Source: an uncultured Clostridia bacterium
Lineage (GTDB): Bacteria > Bacillota > Clostridia > Christensenellales > Borkfalkiaceae
Direction: 5' to 3'
Assembly (NCBI GenBank): GCA_934249265.1
Contig: CAKQKQ010000001.1
Coordinates: 1-64,000 of the forward strand
DNA: 64,000 bases
The notes under the pieces are model-generated. The model saw only the letters and a list, made by a program, of their open reading frames with translations. It ran no database searches and was not told where the DNA came from. The position numbers were made by a program, and so were the translations under genes. Below are positions 8,126 through 16,775 of this stretch, in pieces; the stretch's first letter is position 1; every line of letters starts with the position of its first letter.

Positions 8126-9229
8126 ATGAAAACAATTGTCAAATGTTCGGATTTATCGGGTGCGGTTTCAAAAGTCGTTAAAGCGGTCAGCACAAAAACA
8201 ACTAATCCCGTTTTAGAGGGTATAAAACTCAGTTGCAAGGGCGACACTCTCACTCTTTCGGCAACCGATATGGAAATAGCGATCGAAAAGACCATTGACG
8301 CCGACACTTTCATGGAAGGTGAAGTCGTCGTTCCGGGCAAACTTTTCGCCGAGTTTATAAAAAAGATAAGCGAAGGAGAAGAGATAGAACTTTCTTCCGC
8401 CGACGCAAACAAACTTAAAATCGCATATAATCAAGCGGACACTTTGATGCAATGCCTTTCTTGCGAGGAATTCCCCGAAATTAAAAAGGACTACAACGCG
8501 TCGAGTTTCACGATGAGTCAAAAGGACTTTAAAGACTTGATTTTAAAGACCTCGTTTGCTTGTTCTCAAGACTTTTCGAGACCCGTGCTTAGGGGTTGCC
8601 TTATCGAAGTTGAAAACAACAGGGCAAAATGCGTCGCTTTGGACGGTTTCCGCCTTGCTATAATGAATAAAGAAGTAAAAGAAAGCACCGATAAAGTAAA
8701 GGCTATCGTTCCCGCAAGGGCACTCGTTGAAATAACGAGACTTATGGAAAAGGAAGAAGACCTTATTACGATATTTATTCAAGACAACAACCTTATGGTA
8801 GAGGTGGACAACACCGTGTTTACCACCAGACTTTTAGAGGGACAATTTATCAATTACAAACAAATTATTCCTCAAAATTACACAACTACCGTAAAGATAG
8901 ACGCAAAGAAATTTAAAGACAGTATCGAAAGGGCTTCTATCGTCGCAAGAGACAGTAAAAACATGGTCAAAATCGACATTAAAGAGGGTTACGTCAACGT
9001 TACGGCAAATTCCGAAGTGGGCAACGTAAACGAAAACATACCCATCGAATTAAACGGACAAGACCTTGTAATCGCCTTTAACAGCAAGTTTTTAATTGAC
9101 TGCATAAACGTAATCGACGACGAAAATCTTTACATGAATTTCAATTCGTCCATCGCACCGTGCGTAATTAAGCCCGAAAACGGCGACGATTACTTATATA
9201 TGATATTACCCATAAGAATAAATATATAA
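8126..9229 (+). CDS. dnaN: DNA polymerase III subunit beta (sliding clamp)
   Basis: The beta clamp encircles DNA as a dimer and tethers polymerase III and repair enzymes. At 367 residues it has the standard length, with an N-terminal KCSDLSGAVSKVVKAVSTKTTNPVLEGI-type domain (first residues MKTIVKCSDLSG), middle and C-terminal domains, and the closing PCVIKPENGDDYLYMILPIRI that forms the partner-binding pocket. AAGGAGAAG at 8115-8123 supports the start. Unusually, no dnaA lies upstream and no recF or gyrB follows; rpmH comes next in the same direction. Confidence 0.97.
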   Translation: MKTIVKCSDLSGAVSKVVKAVSTKTTNPVLEGIKLSCKGDTLTLSATDMEIAIEKTIDADTFMEGEVVVPGKLFAEFIKKISEGEEIELSSADANKLKIAYNQADTLMQCLSCEEFPEIKKDYNASSFTMSQKDFKDLILKTSFACSQDFSRPVLRGCLIEVENNRAKCVALDGFRLAIMNKEVKESTDKVKAIVPARALVEITRLMEKEEDLITIFIQDNNLMVEVDNTVFTTRLLEGQFINYKQIIPQNYTTTVKIDAKKFKDSIERASIVARDSKNMVKIDIKEGYVNVTANSEVGNVNENIPIELNGQDLVIAFNSKFLIDCINVIDDENLYMNFNSSIAPCVIKPENGDDYLYMILPIRINI

Positions 9230-9235
9230 ATTTGA

Positions 9236-9264
9236 TTGACAAAAAATAATTAAATTATTATAAT
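9236..9264 (+). promoter_or_regulatory. Promoter of the rpmH operon
   Basis: TTGACA (9236-9241) and TATAAT (9259-9264) are both perfect consensus boxes with a 17-bp spacer, 35 bp before rpmH. This separates rpmH transcription from dnaN. Confidence 0.9.
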
Positions 9265-9298
9265 AAAAAAAGCATTCTAATTTAAGGAGAAATTAAAA

Positions 9299-9433
9299 AT
9301 GAAAAGAACATACCAACCCAAAAAGAGACAAAGAAGCAAAGTACACGGTTTCAGAAAAAGAATGGCTACTAAATCGGGAAGAAACGTTTTAAAGAGAAGA
9401 AGAGCAAAAGGTCGTAAGAAACTTTCCGCATAA
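9299..9433 (+). CDS. rpmH: 50S ribosomal protein L34
   Basis: The 44-residue, very basic protein starts [20 protein letters not shown] and ends [10 protein letters not shown], which is the whole of bacterial L34, a small rRNA-binding protein of the large subunit. AAGGAG at 9284-9289 provides the ribosome site. A consensus promoter lies just upstream and rnpA follows after 8 bp, the conserved rpmH-rnpA-yidD-yidC-jag arrangement. Confidence 0.97.
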   Translation: MKRTYQPKKRQRSKVHGFRKRMATKSGRNVLKRRRAKGRKKLSA

Positions 9434-9441
9434 TCGTCATT

Positions 9442-9759
9442 TTGGAATACAGACTAAAAAAACAAAGTGATTTCGATAATCTTTTCAAAAACGGTAAAAA
9501 GTTATATTCATCGAGTTTTATTTTATTTTATTTAAAAAAAGACAGTATAAAAATAGGATATTCCATAAGTAAAAAACACGGCAAAGCGGTAAAACGAAAC
9601 AGAATTAAAAGGCTTTTAAGAAGTGCTTTTGCAAAAGTAAAACCGCTTATAAAAGAAAACGTCTATATAGTGATATTGCCGCGGGTTTTGGAAAATTACT
9701 CGTATAAAGTGTATTTACGAGACATGAAATACGTTTTAGAAAAAGAAAAACTTATATAA
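9442..9759 (+). CDS. rnpA: Ribonuclease P protein component
   Basis: RnpA binds the RNase P RNA and helps it cleave the 5' leader from pre-tRNAs. The 105-residue protein carries the family signature KRNRIKRLLRSAF (about 51-63), with LKKQSDFDNLFKNGKK near the N-terminus. The start appears to be TTG at 9442, because no in-frame ATG or GTG lies between the rpmH stop and the conserved YRLKK. There is no clear Shine-Dalgarno site, so translation is probably coupled to rpmH, which ends 8 bp upstream. Confidence 0.93.
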   Translation: MEYRLKKQSDFDNLFKNGKKLYSSSFILFYLKKDSIKIGYSISKKHGKAVKRNRIKRLLRSAFAKVKPLIKENVYIVILPRVLENYSYKVYLRDMKYVLEKEKLI

Positions 9760-9770
9760 AAATTAAAAAA

Positions 9771-10010
9771 ATGAAATCGCTTTTAATTAAAATTATAAAA
9801 CTTTATAAAAAATATATATCTCCGGGATTAAACACGGGGTGTATCTTTACTCCCACTTGCAGTATATACGCCATAGAAGCACTTGAAAAGAGGGGACTTT
9901 TTATGGGGATAATACTCACCGTGTGGAGAATTTTACGCTGTAATTCGCTCAATAAGGGCGGTTTCGATCCCGTGCCGGACAGCAATAAAGTAAAAAAGTG
10001 GTTGCTGTAG
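9771..10010 (+). CDS. yidD: Membrane protein insertion efficiency factor
   Basis: The 79-residue protein shows the YidD pattern YKKYISPGLNTGCIFTPTCS followed by YAIEALEKRG and NKGGFDPVPD. YidD is a small membrane-associated protein that aids YidC/Sec insertion. It lies 11 bp after rnpA and 60 bp before yidC, its standard place. Confidence 0.94.
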   Translation: MKSLLIKIIKLYKKYISPGLNTGCIFTPTCSIYAIEALEKRGLFMGIILTVWRILRCNSLNKGGFDPVPDSNKVKKWLL

Positions 10011-10070
10011 TTTTTTAGTTTTAATTTATACGGTTGTAAATCAACTTAAAAAAATTAATCGGGAGATAAA

Positions 10071-11438
10071 ATGAATTTATCCAATTTTTTAGTCAACGTA
10101 ACGACCTATTCGGGCTTCGGTTCGGTAAAAATGAATTGGCTCGTCAAGGTAATAAGGGCTATTATCGAGACTAAATTGTACAACGTGGCTTTCGGTATCG
10201 TTGTTTTTACTTTGATATTGAAACTAATCACGTTGCCTTTCGATATTTATTCTCGTGTTTCCACGAAAAAGAATTCTCTCAAAATGGAGAGAATGAGACC
10301 CGAACTCGAAAAACTTCAAAAACAATACGCCAACAATAAAGATTTATACAACAAAAAGATGACTGCTCTTTACAAAAAAGAGGGTTATTCGGCTTTTTCG
10401 GCGTGTCTTCCCACGCTTTTGTCCATTATTATATTCTTCGTCGTTATAAACGGATTTAACAAATATTCCAATTATAATAATAAAGAAATATTCAACAACA
10501 TGGCTGCGTCTTACAATCAAACAATGTACGATTTGGACGAAAGTTACATTTTGAAAGACACCGACGGCAACGCTGTTAAGCAAGAAAATTTGTTGTGTCT
10601 TAACATGAAAGACGGCGGTAAGTTTTACGAATATCTTACCGAAGAAAAAGGTTATACTTATTTTGAAATTAAACAAGTAAACGAGTTTGACGTAACTTAT
10701 ATCACAAAAGACGAAAAAGCGGCAGAATTTTTCGAGTTTGTAAAAAATCACAAATTGTATTCTCAACTCAACGACTTCGATTTCGGCGAAACCGAAAAAA
10801 CGGCATTTACCGACGAAGAAGAGAATATCCGTTTGACAAACGTAGTGATTAAATACGAAGCGGAAAATTTCATAACCGAAAAAATCAAGCCTTTGTGCAG
10901 AGAAAACGCGGCAAAGACTTTCAGAAAAGAAGTAAATCAATCGAAAATTACTTTTACGAAAAATATTTGGGTACCCGACGTATCTTACAACCACCCCATT
11001 CAAAGTTGGTCTAAAATGAGTTCGGTACTCGGCAAAGGTAACAAAACGGCGTTTGAAGAAATTACCGCCAACCTTTCAAAAGAGAAAAAAGAGGCAAACG
11101 GCTATTATATTTTGGTTGTTTTGTCTATCGTGACGATGTTGCTTTCGCAAATAGTAATGCAAAAGACTCAAAAATCGCAAATGGAATTGCAAACTGTCGA
11201 CGGCGCAGACGGACAAGCGGCTCAAACACAAAAAATGATGACGTGGATGATGCCCGTAATGTTCGGTTTCTTCGCGTTTATTTACACGGCGGCGTTTTCC
11301 ATTTACATGATAGTAAGTTCGCTTTTCAGCACGTTGTCTACGGTTTTGATAAATTTCTTGGTAGAAAAGAAATTCCAAAGAGATATGGACAGGCTTGAAA
11401 AAGAAAGATTAAGCCGTAAATATTCAAGAAGAAAGTAA
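10071..11438 (+). CDS. yidC: YidC/Oxa1 membrane protein insertase with enlarged outer loop
   Basis: YidC inserts proteins into the cytoplasmic membrane alone or with SecYEG. TM1 lies at about residues 34-60 with the conserved KLITLPFDIYSR at its end, followed by the cytoplasmic charged hairpin and a TM at about 106-126. Then comes a hydrophilic stretch of about 200 residues (about 130-335) and the last TMs (about 344-362, 396-445). Gram-positive SpoIIIJ-type YidC is usually 250-300 residues, so the 455 here reflects an insertion in the predicted extracytoplasmic loop. There is no lipobox-type signal at the N-terminus. A GGGAGAT site at 10061-10067 supports the start. Confidence 0.93.
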   Translation: MNLSNFLVNVTTYSGFGSVKMNWLVKVIRAIIETKLYNVAFGIVVFTLILKLITLPFDIYSRVSTKKNSLKMERMRPELEKLQKQYANNKDLYNKKMTALYKKEGYSAFSACLPTLLSIIIFFVVINGFNKYSNYNNKEIFNNMAASYNQTMYDLDESYILKDTDGNAVKQENLLCLNMKDGGKFYEYLTEEKGYTYFEIKQVNEFDVTYITKDEKAAEFFEFVKNHKLYSQLNDFDFGETEKTAFTDEEENIRLTNVVIKYEAENFITEKIKPLCRENAAKTFRKEVNQSKITFTKNIWVPDVSYNHPIQSWSKMSSVLGKGNKTAFEEITANLSKEKKEANGYYILVVLSIVTMLLSQIVMQKTQKSQMELQTVDGADGQAAQTQKMMTWMMPVMFGFFAFIYTAAFSIYMIVSSLFSTLSTVLINFLVEKKFQRDMDRLEKERLSRKYSRRK

Positions 11439-11474
11439 TTAATGTGGAAAAACAGGTAAAGATAAGGAGACAAT

Positions 11475-12296
11475 ATGGAATTTACAGGTAAAACAAGCGA
11501 AGAGGCAATAGAACTCGCGCTTAAAGAATTGGGCATCACGAGAGAACAAGCCCAAATAGAAATTTTGGAAGAAGGTTCGGGCGTTTTGTTTTTCAAGAAA
11601 AAAGCAAGGGTAAACGTAACCAAGAAAGAAGACGACGCTCAAAGAACTTTAAACTTTTTAGACGGGTTGTTTAAATTGATGAACGTACCCACCACTGCCG
11701 AAGCGGAAGAAGACGGAGACAAAATAGTAATCAACCTTACCACCACCAATTCCTCGGCTGTAATAGGCTATAGAGGTGAAGTATTAGACTCGTTGCAATG
11801 CCTTGCGGGCGCAGTTGCAAACATCGGTAGAGAAGATTATAAAAGGGTTGTGGTAAACTGCGAAGGATACAGAGAAAAGAGAGAAGAAGTGCTTAAAAAT
11901 CTCGCTTTAAAACTTGCCGACAAAGCGGTAAAGAGCGGAAGAAAAATCACTCTCGAACCGATGAATCCGTTTGAAAGAAGAGTTATTCACTCGACTTTAT
12001 CCGACAGAACCGACGTAAAGACTCAATCCGAGGGTAAAGAACCCAACAGATATATCGCTATTATTCCCGAAAACCTTAAACCGTACAACAACAGATACAA
12101 CAAAAACTCTTCTTACAACAAGAGAGACAGAAGAGACAACGGTGGAAAGGACGGATATCGTCGTAGAGACAACGGAAGGAGAGACGGCGGATACAACAGA
12201 ACGGAAAAGCCGGTTAAAAAGACGGGATGGGGCGGAACTTTTCTCGGTAACTCCTTAAAAAATCAAGAAAACGCTGATAAAAACAGCCAAGATTAA
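11475..12296 (+). CDS. jag: RNA-binding cell-wall regulator Jag (KhpB/EloR)
   Basis: Jag/KhpB is a cytoplasmic RNA-binding protein that, with KhpA, influences cell elongation and division in Gram-positives. Domains in order are an N-terminal Jag-N (about 1-50, EFTGKTSEEAIELALKELG), a KH domain with VIGYRGEVLDSLQCLAGAV (about 94-115), and an R3H domain with NPFERRVIHSTLSD (about 168-182). A C-terminal tail of about 70 residues rich in Arg, Asn, Gly and Tyr (YRRRDNGRRDGGYN) is longer than in typical homologues and may add RNA binding. AAGGAGA at 11465-11471 sets the start. mnmE, its usual next neighbour, is absent. Confidence 0.94.
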   Translation: MEFTGKTSEEAIELALKELGITREQAQIEILEEGSGVLFFKKKARVNVTKKEDDAQRTLNFLDGLFKLMNVPTTAEAEEDGDKIVINLTTTNSSAVIGYRGEVLDSLQCLAGAVANIGREDYKRVVVNCEGYREKREEVLKNLALKLADKAVKSGRKITLEPMNPFERRVIHSTLSDRTDVKTQSEGKEPNRYIAIIPENLKPYNNRYNKNSSYNKRDRRDNGGKDGYRRRDNGRRDGGYNRTEKPVKKTGWGGTFLGNSLKNQENADKNSQD

Positions 12297-12306
12297 TAGG
12301 AAATAA

Positions 12307-12335
12307 AAGAGCCGAGATTACCTCGGCTCTTTATT
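12307..12335 (+). terminator. Intrinsic terminator of the rpmH-jag operon
   Basis: The AGAGCCGAG / CTCGGCTCT stem with an ATTAC loop is followed by TTATTAT, 11 bp after the jag stop. Confidence 0.85.
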
Positions 12336-12521
12336 ATATTGTATTGATTATAATAAAAAATTAGAAAACCTTATATAAATAAGGAATAAAAAATTAATTG
12401 CAAGGTTATACAATTTTTTATAAATACACTAAATTTAATAAAAACAAAATAAAGGCGTTGTTTATTTAAAAGTTTAAGTTTTAAAAGTTTTGTTTAGGAC
12501 AAAATAATAAGCGACAATATA

Positions 12522-12653
12522 AACTATAAGAAGTAAATTTTGAAACAAGTTCTAAATTTGCGCTACGCGCTCGCAAAGTTGGCACTTTGCACTTCTAAGT
12601 GTGTAAAATGCGAAATTGTAAATCCTTGCAAGCAAGTTTCCAATTTCTTATAA
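12522..12653 (-). repeat. MITE-like element C, copy 1 (inverted)
   Basis: This is the reverse complement of the element at 30451-30586. The ends are short inverted repeats, TATAAGAAGTAAA at the left and CAATTTCTTATA at the right. Internal hairpins include GCGCTACGCGC and GAAATTGTAAA paired with GTTTCCAATTTC. It lies in the 425-bp gap between jag and ecfA1, whose remainder is featureless AT-rich sequence. Confidence 0.7.
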
Positions 12654-12721
12654 TATAACTTAAATACACAATAAACATTTATTAAAAAATCGGTCAAAGA
12701 TAAAAAGGAGGCGGCGATATA

Positions 12722-13558
12722 TTGAAAGCGATAGAGTTTAAAAACGTGAGTTTTAAATACGGAAACAACGGCAACGACGTGCTAAAAAACGTTTCGTTTT
12801 CTATTGAAGAAGGCGAGTATATTGCCGTGTTAGGACACAACGGTAGCGGTAAAAGTACCCTTGCGCGCCTTATAAACGGACTTTTATTGCCCAAGTCGGG
12901 CGACGTGGAAGTTTACTCTTTAAACACTAAAGAAAGCAAAAATTTGTTTGAAATAAGAAAGTTGAGCGGGCTTATTTTCCAAAATCCCGATAATCAAGCG
13001 GTTGCGTCAATAGTCGAGGACGACGTTGCGTTCGGACCGGAAAATATAGGGATAAAACGAGAAGAAATAGGTAAGCGTATAGATTTCGCCTTAAAAACCA
13101 CGGGTACGGAAGAGTTTAGATATAGGGCGGTTTCAAAACTTTCGGGCGGTCAAAAACAGCGCGTGGCAATTGCCGGCGTGCTTGCTATAATGCCAAAAAT
13201 TTTGATTTTGGACGAGTCCACCGCCATGCTTGACCCGAGAGGAAGAAAAGAGGTTAACGACGTAATAAAAAAACTCAACCAAGAAGAAAAAATGACGGTA
13301 ATTACCATCACCCACTACATGGACGAAGCGGTAAACGTCGACAGAATAATAGTTTTGTCCGACGGCGAAATTATAAAAACGGGTACGCCGCAAGAAATTT
13401 TTGCCGATTTAGACACTTTAAACAGAGCCAAACTCGACTTACCGAGGTCGAGATATATAGCAAACGAACTTAAAAAAAGAGGTTTGCCCATAAAAGACGG
13501 AATACTTACAAGGGAGGAACTCGCTGAAGAATTATGCGCATTGTTTGCTCGAATTTAA
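12722..13558 (+). CDS. ecfA1: ECF transporter ATPase A1
   Basis: One of two ATPases of the energy-coupling module that drives vitamin and metal uptake by interchangeable S-components encoded elsewhere. At 278 residues it shows Walker A GHNGSGKST (about 38-46), Q-loop IFQNPDNQ, signature LSGGQKQR and Walker B ILILDEST. The start is TTG at 12722, placed by AAGGAGG at 12705-12711; no nearby ATG fits. Its end overlaps ecfA2 by 25 bp, so the two are translated together. Confidence 0.94.
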   Translation: MKAIEFKNVSFKYGNNGNDVLKNVSFSIEEGEYIAVLGHNGSGKSTLARLINGLLLPKSGDVEVYSLNTKESKNLFEIRKLSGLIFQNPDNQAVASIVEDDVAFGPENIGIKREEIGKRIDFALKTTGTEEFRYRAVSKLSGGQKQRVAIAGVLAIMPKILILDESTAMLDPRGRKEVNDVIKKLNQEEKMTVITITHYMDEAVNVDRIIVLSDGEIIKTGTPQEIFADLDTLNRAKLDLPRSRYIANELKKRGLPIKDGILTREELAEELCALFARI

Positions 13559-14421
13559 GTTACGTATACAACAACAAAACCGAGTTTGCAAAAAAGGCAG
13601 TCGATGACGTTTCGTTGACTGTCGAAGAGGGCGATTTTCTCGGAATAATCGGTCACACGGGCAGCGGTAAAAGCACGTTTATTCAACATTTAAACGGCTT
13701 GATTCCCGTGCAAAGCGGCAGTTTGACCGTGGGCGAATACAACCTTTCCGGCAATAAAAAAGAAGTAAAAAAGATATTAAAACAACTTCGCAGTAAAGTC
13801 GGCATGGTGTTTCAATACCCCGAATACCAACTTTTTGCCGAGACGGTTTTTGAAGACGTCGCTTTCGGCGTTAAAAACTTTTTAGGCAACGACTGCGACG
13901 TTGAAAGACTTGTAAAAGAGGCTATCGAAACGGTAGAACTCGATTACGAAAGCATAAAAAACAAGTCGCCGTTCGACCTTTCGGGCGGTCAAAAAAGAAG
14001 GGTAGCCATAGCGGGCGTAATCGTGACAAAACCCGAAATAATCATTTTAGACGAACCCGTCGCGGGACTCGATCCGCTCGGCAAAAAAGAACTTATGCGG
14101 GTACTTCACCGTCTACACGAAACAACTTGCAAAACGGTGATAATCGTCTCGCACGATATGGACGAAGTAGCCGAAAACTGCAACAAAGTGGCGGTGTTTG
14201 AAAACGGCAAAATTATAAAAACGGGTACGCCGCAAGAGTTGTTTAAAAACCCAGAGTACCTTGAAAAAATGCGGCTCGACGTGCCCGTCACGGCATATTT
14301 GACGGATAAACTTTCGTCTTGCGGAGTGGAAATAAAAAGCGATTTTAAGTTGAAATCGTTTATAGACGAAGTAGAGAAAGAATATAAAAACAGACGTAAT
14401 CACAGCACACGTATTGAGTAA
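13534..14421 (+). CDS. ecfA2: ECF transporter ATPase A2
   Basis: Partner ATPase of EcfA1. The 295-residue protein has Walker A GHTGSGKST (about 44-52), Q-loop VFQYPEYQ, signature LSGGQKRR, Walker B IIILDEP and the switch His in IIVSHDMDE. The start overlaps the end of ecfA1. The last codons (encoding STRIE) lie in sequence resembling one half of the dispersed TACGTA palindrome (14405-14422), which may have supplied the C-terminus and stop. Confidence 0.94.
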   Translation: MRIVCSNLSYVYNNKTEFAKKAVDDVSLTVEEGDFLGIIGHTGSGKSTFIQHLNGLIPVQSGSLTVGEYNLSGNKKEVKKILKQLRSKVGMVFQYPEYQLFAETVFEDVAFGVKNFLGNDCDVERLVKEAIETVELDYESIKNKSPFDLSGGQKRRVAIAGVIVTKPEIIILDEPVAGLDPLGKKELMRVLHRLHETTCKTVIIVSHDMDEVAENCNKVAVFENGKIIKTGTPQELFKNPEYLEKMRLDVPVTAYLTDKLSSCGVEIKSDFKLKSFIDEVEKEYKNRRNHSTRIE

Positions 14422-14444
14422 AACTGACAAAAAGGAGGTGTAAA

Positions 14445-15266
14445 ATGCTATCAGACGTAACGTTCGGTCAATATTATCCGGCGGTTTCGCCGGTACACAA
14501 AATGAATCCGGCAATAAAGATACTGCTTTTAGTTGCATATATAGTGGCGGTATTTTTAATTAAAAATTTTTACGGGTTGGCTCTTATGGTCGTCGCGACG
14601 CTTTTTATCACCTTCGTATCCAAAATTCCTTTAAAGTCGGTGTTAAAAAGCATAAAGGGCATACTTTTCATTATAATATTGACGTTTATAATCAACGTTT
14701 TTTTCAACACTTCGGGCAAAAGAACTTTGCTTTTCAGCGTTTGGAAAATTAAAATTTATAAAGAAAGTTTGATTTTCGCCGTGTTTATGGCGTTGAGGCT
14801 TGCAATGCTCGTAATGGGTAGCAGTTTACTCACTCTTACGACCTCTCCCGTCGAACTGACCGACGGAATAGAAGCCGTGCTTTTCCCATTAAAACTCGTA
14901 CGCTTTCCCGTGCACGAACTCGCTTTGATAATGAGTATAGCGTTGAGATTTATCCCTACGCTCATGGAAGAAACGGACAGAATAATGTCGGCGCAAAAGG
15001 CGCGCGGTGCGCAGTTTGACGAGGGTAATATTTTTAAAAGAATAAAAAGCCTTGTGCCTATACTTATACCCCTTCTCATAAGTTCGTTTAGGCGAGCCGA
15101 AGAACTCGGCGACGCAATGGACTCGAGGTGTTATACGGGCAGTAAGGGCAGAACCAAATACAAAAAAATGACGATAAAATTAAAAGACATTATAGGCGTT
15201 TTGTTCTTTGCCGCATTGATTGTAGGGTGCGTGCTTTTAAACTTTTATTTCGTTCATATCATTTAA
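14445..15266 (+). CDS. ecfT: ECF transporter transmembrane subunit T
   Basis: EcfT couples the two ATPases to the S-component in the membrane. The 273-residue protein has an N-terminal HKMNPAIKILLL segment, four to five hydrophobic helices, and two coupling motifs of the Ala-Arg-Gly type region (AQKARGAQFDEGN and the later DAMDSRCY). A strong AAAGGAGGTG site precedes the start at 14445. It follows ecfA2 by 23 bp. Confidence 0.93.
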   Translation: MLSDVTFGQYYPAVSPVHKMNPAIKILLLVAYIVAVFLIKNFYGLALMVVATLFITFVSKIPLKSVLKSIKGILFIIILTFIINVFFNTSGKRTLLFSVWKIKIYKESLIFAVFMALRLAMLVMGSSLLTLTTSPVELTDGIEAVLFPLKLVRFPVHELALIMSIALRFIPTLMEETDRIMSAQKARGAQFDEGNIFKRIKSLVPILIPLLISSFRRAEELGDAMDSRCYTGSKGRTKYKKMTIKLKDIIGVLFFAALIVGCVLLNFYFVHII

Positions 15267-15576
15267 TTTTGCTTGTGGTATAGTTTATTTTGTCGTTTCT
15301 AAAAATACAAATTTTAAATACAATTTTCATTTGCGATGAAATTAAAATTTTATAACTAATTGACACTTTTACTCTATACGTATCGAGTAAAAACGATAGA
15401 AAAAGTAAAAAATAAAGAGCAAAAAGTTGCCGCACAAGTCAAAAAATTATAAACCAAATGGCAAAAATAAAAAAGAAACAATAAAACAAATCGCAAAATT
15501 TTCAACTGAAAATTAAACGAATAGATAAAGTAAATTTAATTTAGCCGCTAAATATAAAAAGTCAAAAGGTGCAATT
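15267..15576. other. Intergenic region with a TACGTA palindrome
   Basis: The 310-bp AT-rich stretch has one clear feature, the palindrome at 15366-15394. I see no gene. Confidence 0.5.
15366..15394. repeat. TACGTA-family palindrome, copy between ecfT and truA
   Basis: CTTTTACTC-TATACGTAT-CGAGTAAAAA is a nearly perfect palindrome of about 28 bp, one of the cleanest members of the family. Confidence 0.75.
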
Positions 15577-16317
15577 ATGAGGGTTCTTCTCACAATAGAG
15601 TACAACGGAAAAAGATACGAAGGTTGGCAGTCTCAACCGTCGGGCAACACCGTGCAACAAACGGTGGAAAAGGCTGTTTTTGCGTTGACGGGAGAAGAGG
15701 TCGATTTAGTCGCAAGCGGCAGAACGGACGCGGGCGTGCATGCCGAAGGGCAAAAGGCGAATTTCGACACAAACACGACGATCCCCGCTGAAAAATTTTA
15801 TAAGGCGTTAAACCCGTTGCTCCCCGACGACATAAAAATCATTTCTTCGCAAAAAGTAGCCGACGATTTTCACGCAAGGTACGGGGCAAAACGCAAAACT
15901 TACGTTTACTCTGTGTACGTTTCCGACGTGGAAAGACCGCTTAAAGAAGATTTTGCCGTGAGAATAGACAAGTATTTAGACGAGCAAAAAATGCAAGCGG
16001 CGATGACCGAATTTGTCGGCTCGCACGATTTCAAATGTTGTCTTTCAAGCGGTTCGCAAGTAAAAAACACTCAAAGGGAAATTTATTACTTTAATTTGAT
16101 AAAAACCGCCGACGGCTATAAATTCGAGGTTTGCGGCAACGGTTTTTTGTATAATATGGTGCGCATAATGGTCGGCACGGTTATTAAGGCGGGCGAAGGT
16201 AAAATTACCGCCGCGGATATTAAAAACGCTTTATTAAGCGGAGACCGCAACGCGCTCGGTAAAACCATGCCGGCAAAAGGTTTATGTCTTAAAAGCGTTG
16301 AATATTTCGATATATAA
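15577..16317 (+). CDS. truA: tRNA pseudouridine(38-40) synthase
   Basis: TruA isomerises U38-U40 in the anticodon stem-loop of tRNAs. The 246-residue protein has the catalytic motif SGRTDAGVHA with Asp51, plus the N-terminal EYNGKRYEGWQSQP and C-terminal GNGFLYNMVRIMVGT motifs. AAAAGGTG at 15563-15570 is a modest ribosome site. It closes the conserved ecfA1-ecfA2-ecfT-truA set. Confidence 0.95.
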   Translation: MRVLLTIEYNGKRYEGWQSQPSGNTVQQTVEKAVFALTGEEVDLVASGRTDAGVHAEGQKANFDTNTTIPAEKFYKALNPLLPDDIKIISSQKVADDFHARYGAKRKTYVYSVYVSDVERPLKEDFAVRIDKYLDEQKMQAAMTEFVGSHDFKCCLSSGSQVKNTQREIYYFNLIKTADGYKFEVCGNGFLYNMVRIMVGTVIKAGEGKITAADIKNALLSGDRNALGKTMPAKGLCLKSVEYFDI

Positions 16318-16645
16318 CAAGCGAGTTTTAAATGGCGGTTGTTATAAATGCTTGTTATTAAATTGACGCTCGAAATTTACAAACCACGCAAAAAAAACAA
16401 ATTGCACGCAAATCAATACTTGTCCGCAACTTGTCAATAAAACAGCAAAACAAACGACATTAATATTTACACAACATATATAATGATAAGCGATTTAAAA
16501 CAGCGGTTTATAAACGGAGTTTAATATCGGCGATATAAAAACGGCTATTTTAGACTAAAAAAATCAAAAAATCGCTCAAAAGACTACAATATATGGTGTT
16601 TTTCAAATAAAATTCGACTAAAATTGAGAAAACACATAAAAACAC
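16318..16645. other. AT-rich intergenic region, no gene
   Basis: A weak ATAACAAGC / GCTTGTTAT inverted repeat follows truA (about 16315-16358) but lacks a T-run. Nothing coding is supported before the rplM promoter. Confidence 0.4.
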
Positions 16646-16674
16646 TTGACAAAAAACGCATATTTTTATAAAAT
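16646..16674 (+). promoter_or_regulatory. Promoter of rplM-rpsI
   Basis: TTGACA (16646-16651) and TAAAAT (16669-16674) are spaced 17 bp apart. The resulting leader is about 95 nt and contains an odd ATTAGCCCCCCGTATG stretch (16711-16726); it could hold an L13-type autoregulatory leader, which I cannot fold here. Confidence 0.75.
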
Positions 16675-16775
16675 ATTCAAGCGATTATAAGGAAGAGTTT
16701 GCAAAAGGATTAGCCCCCCGTATGTCAAATTTTTTCTTCATATATAACGATGATTTATAAAAGGAGAAAGATAAC

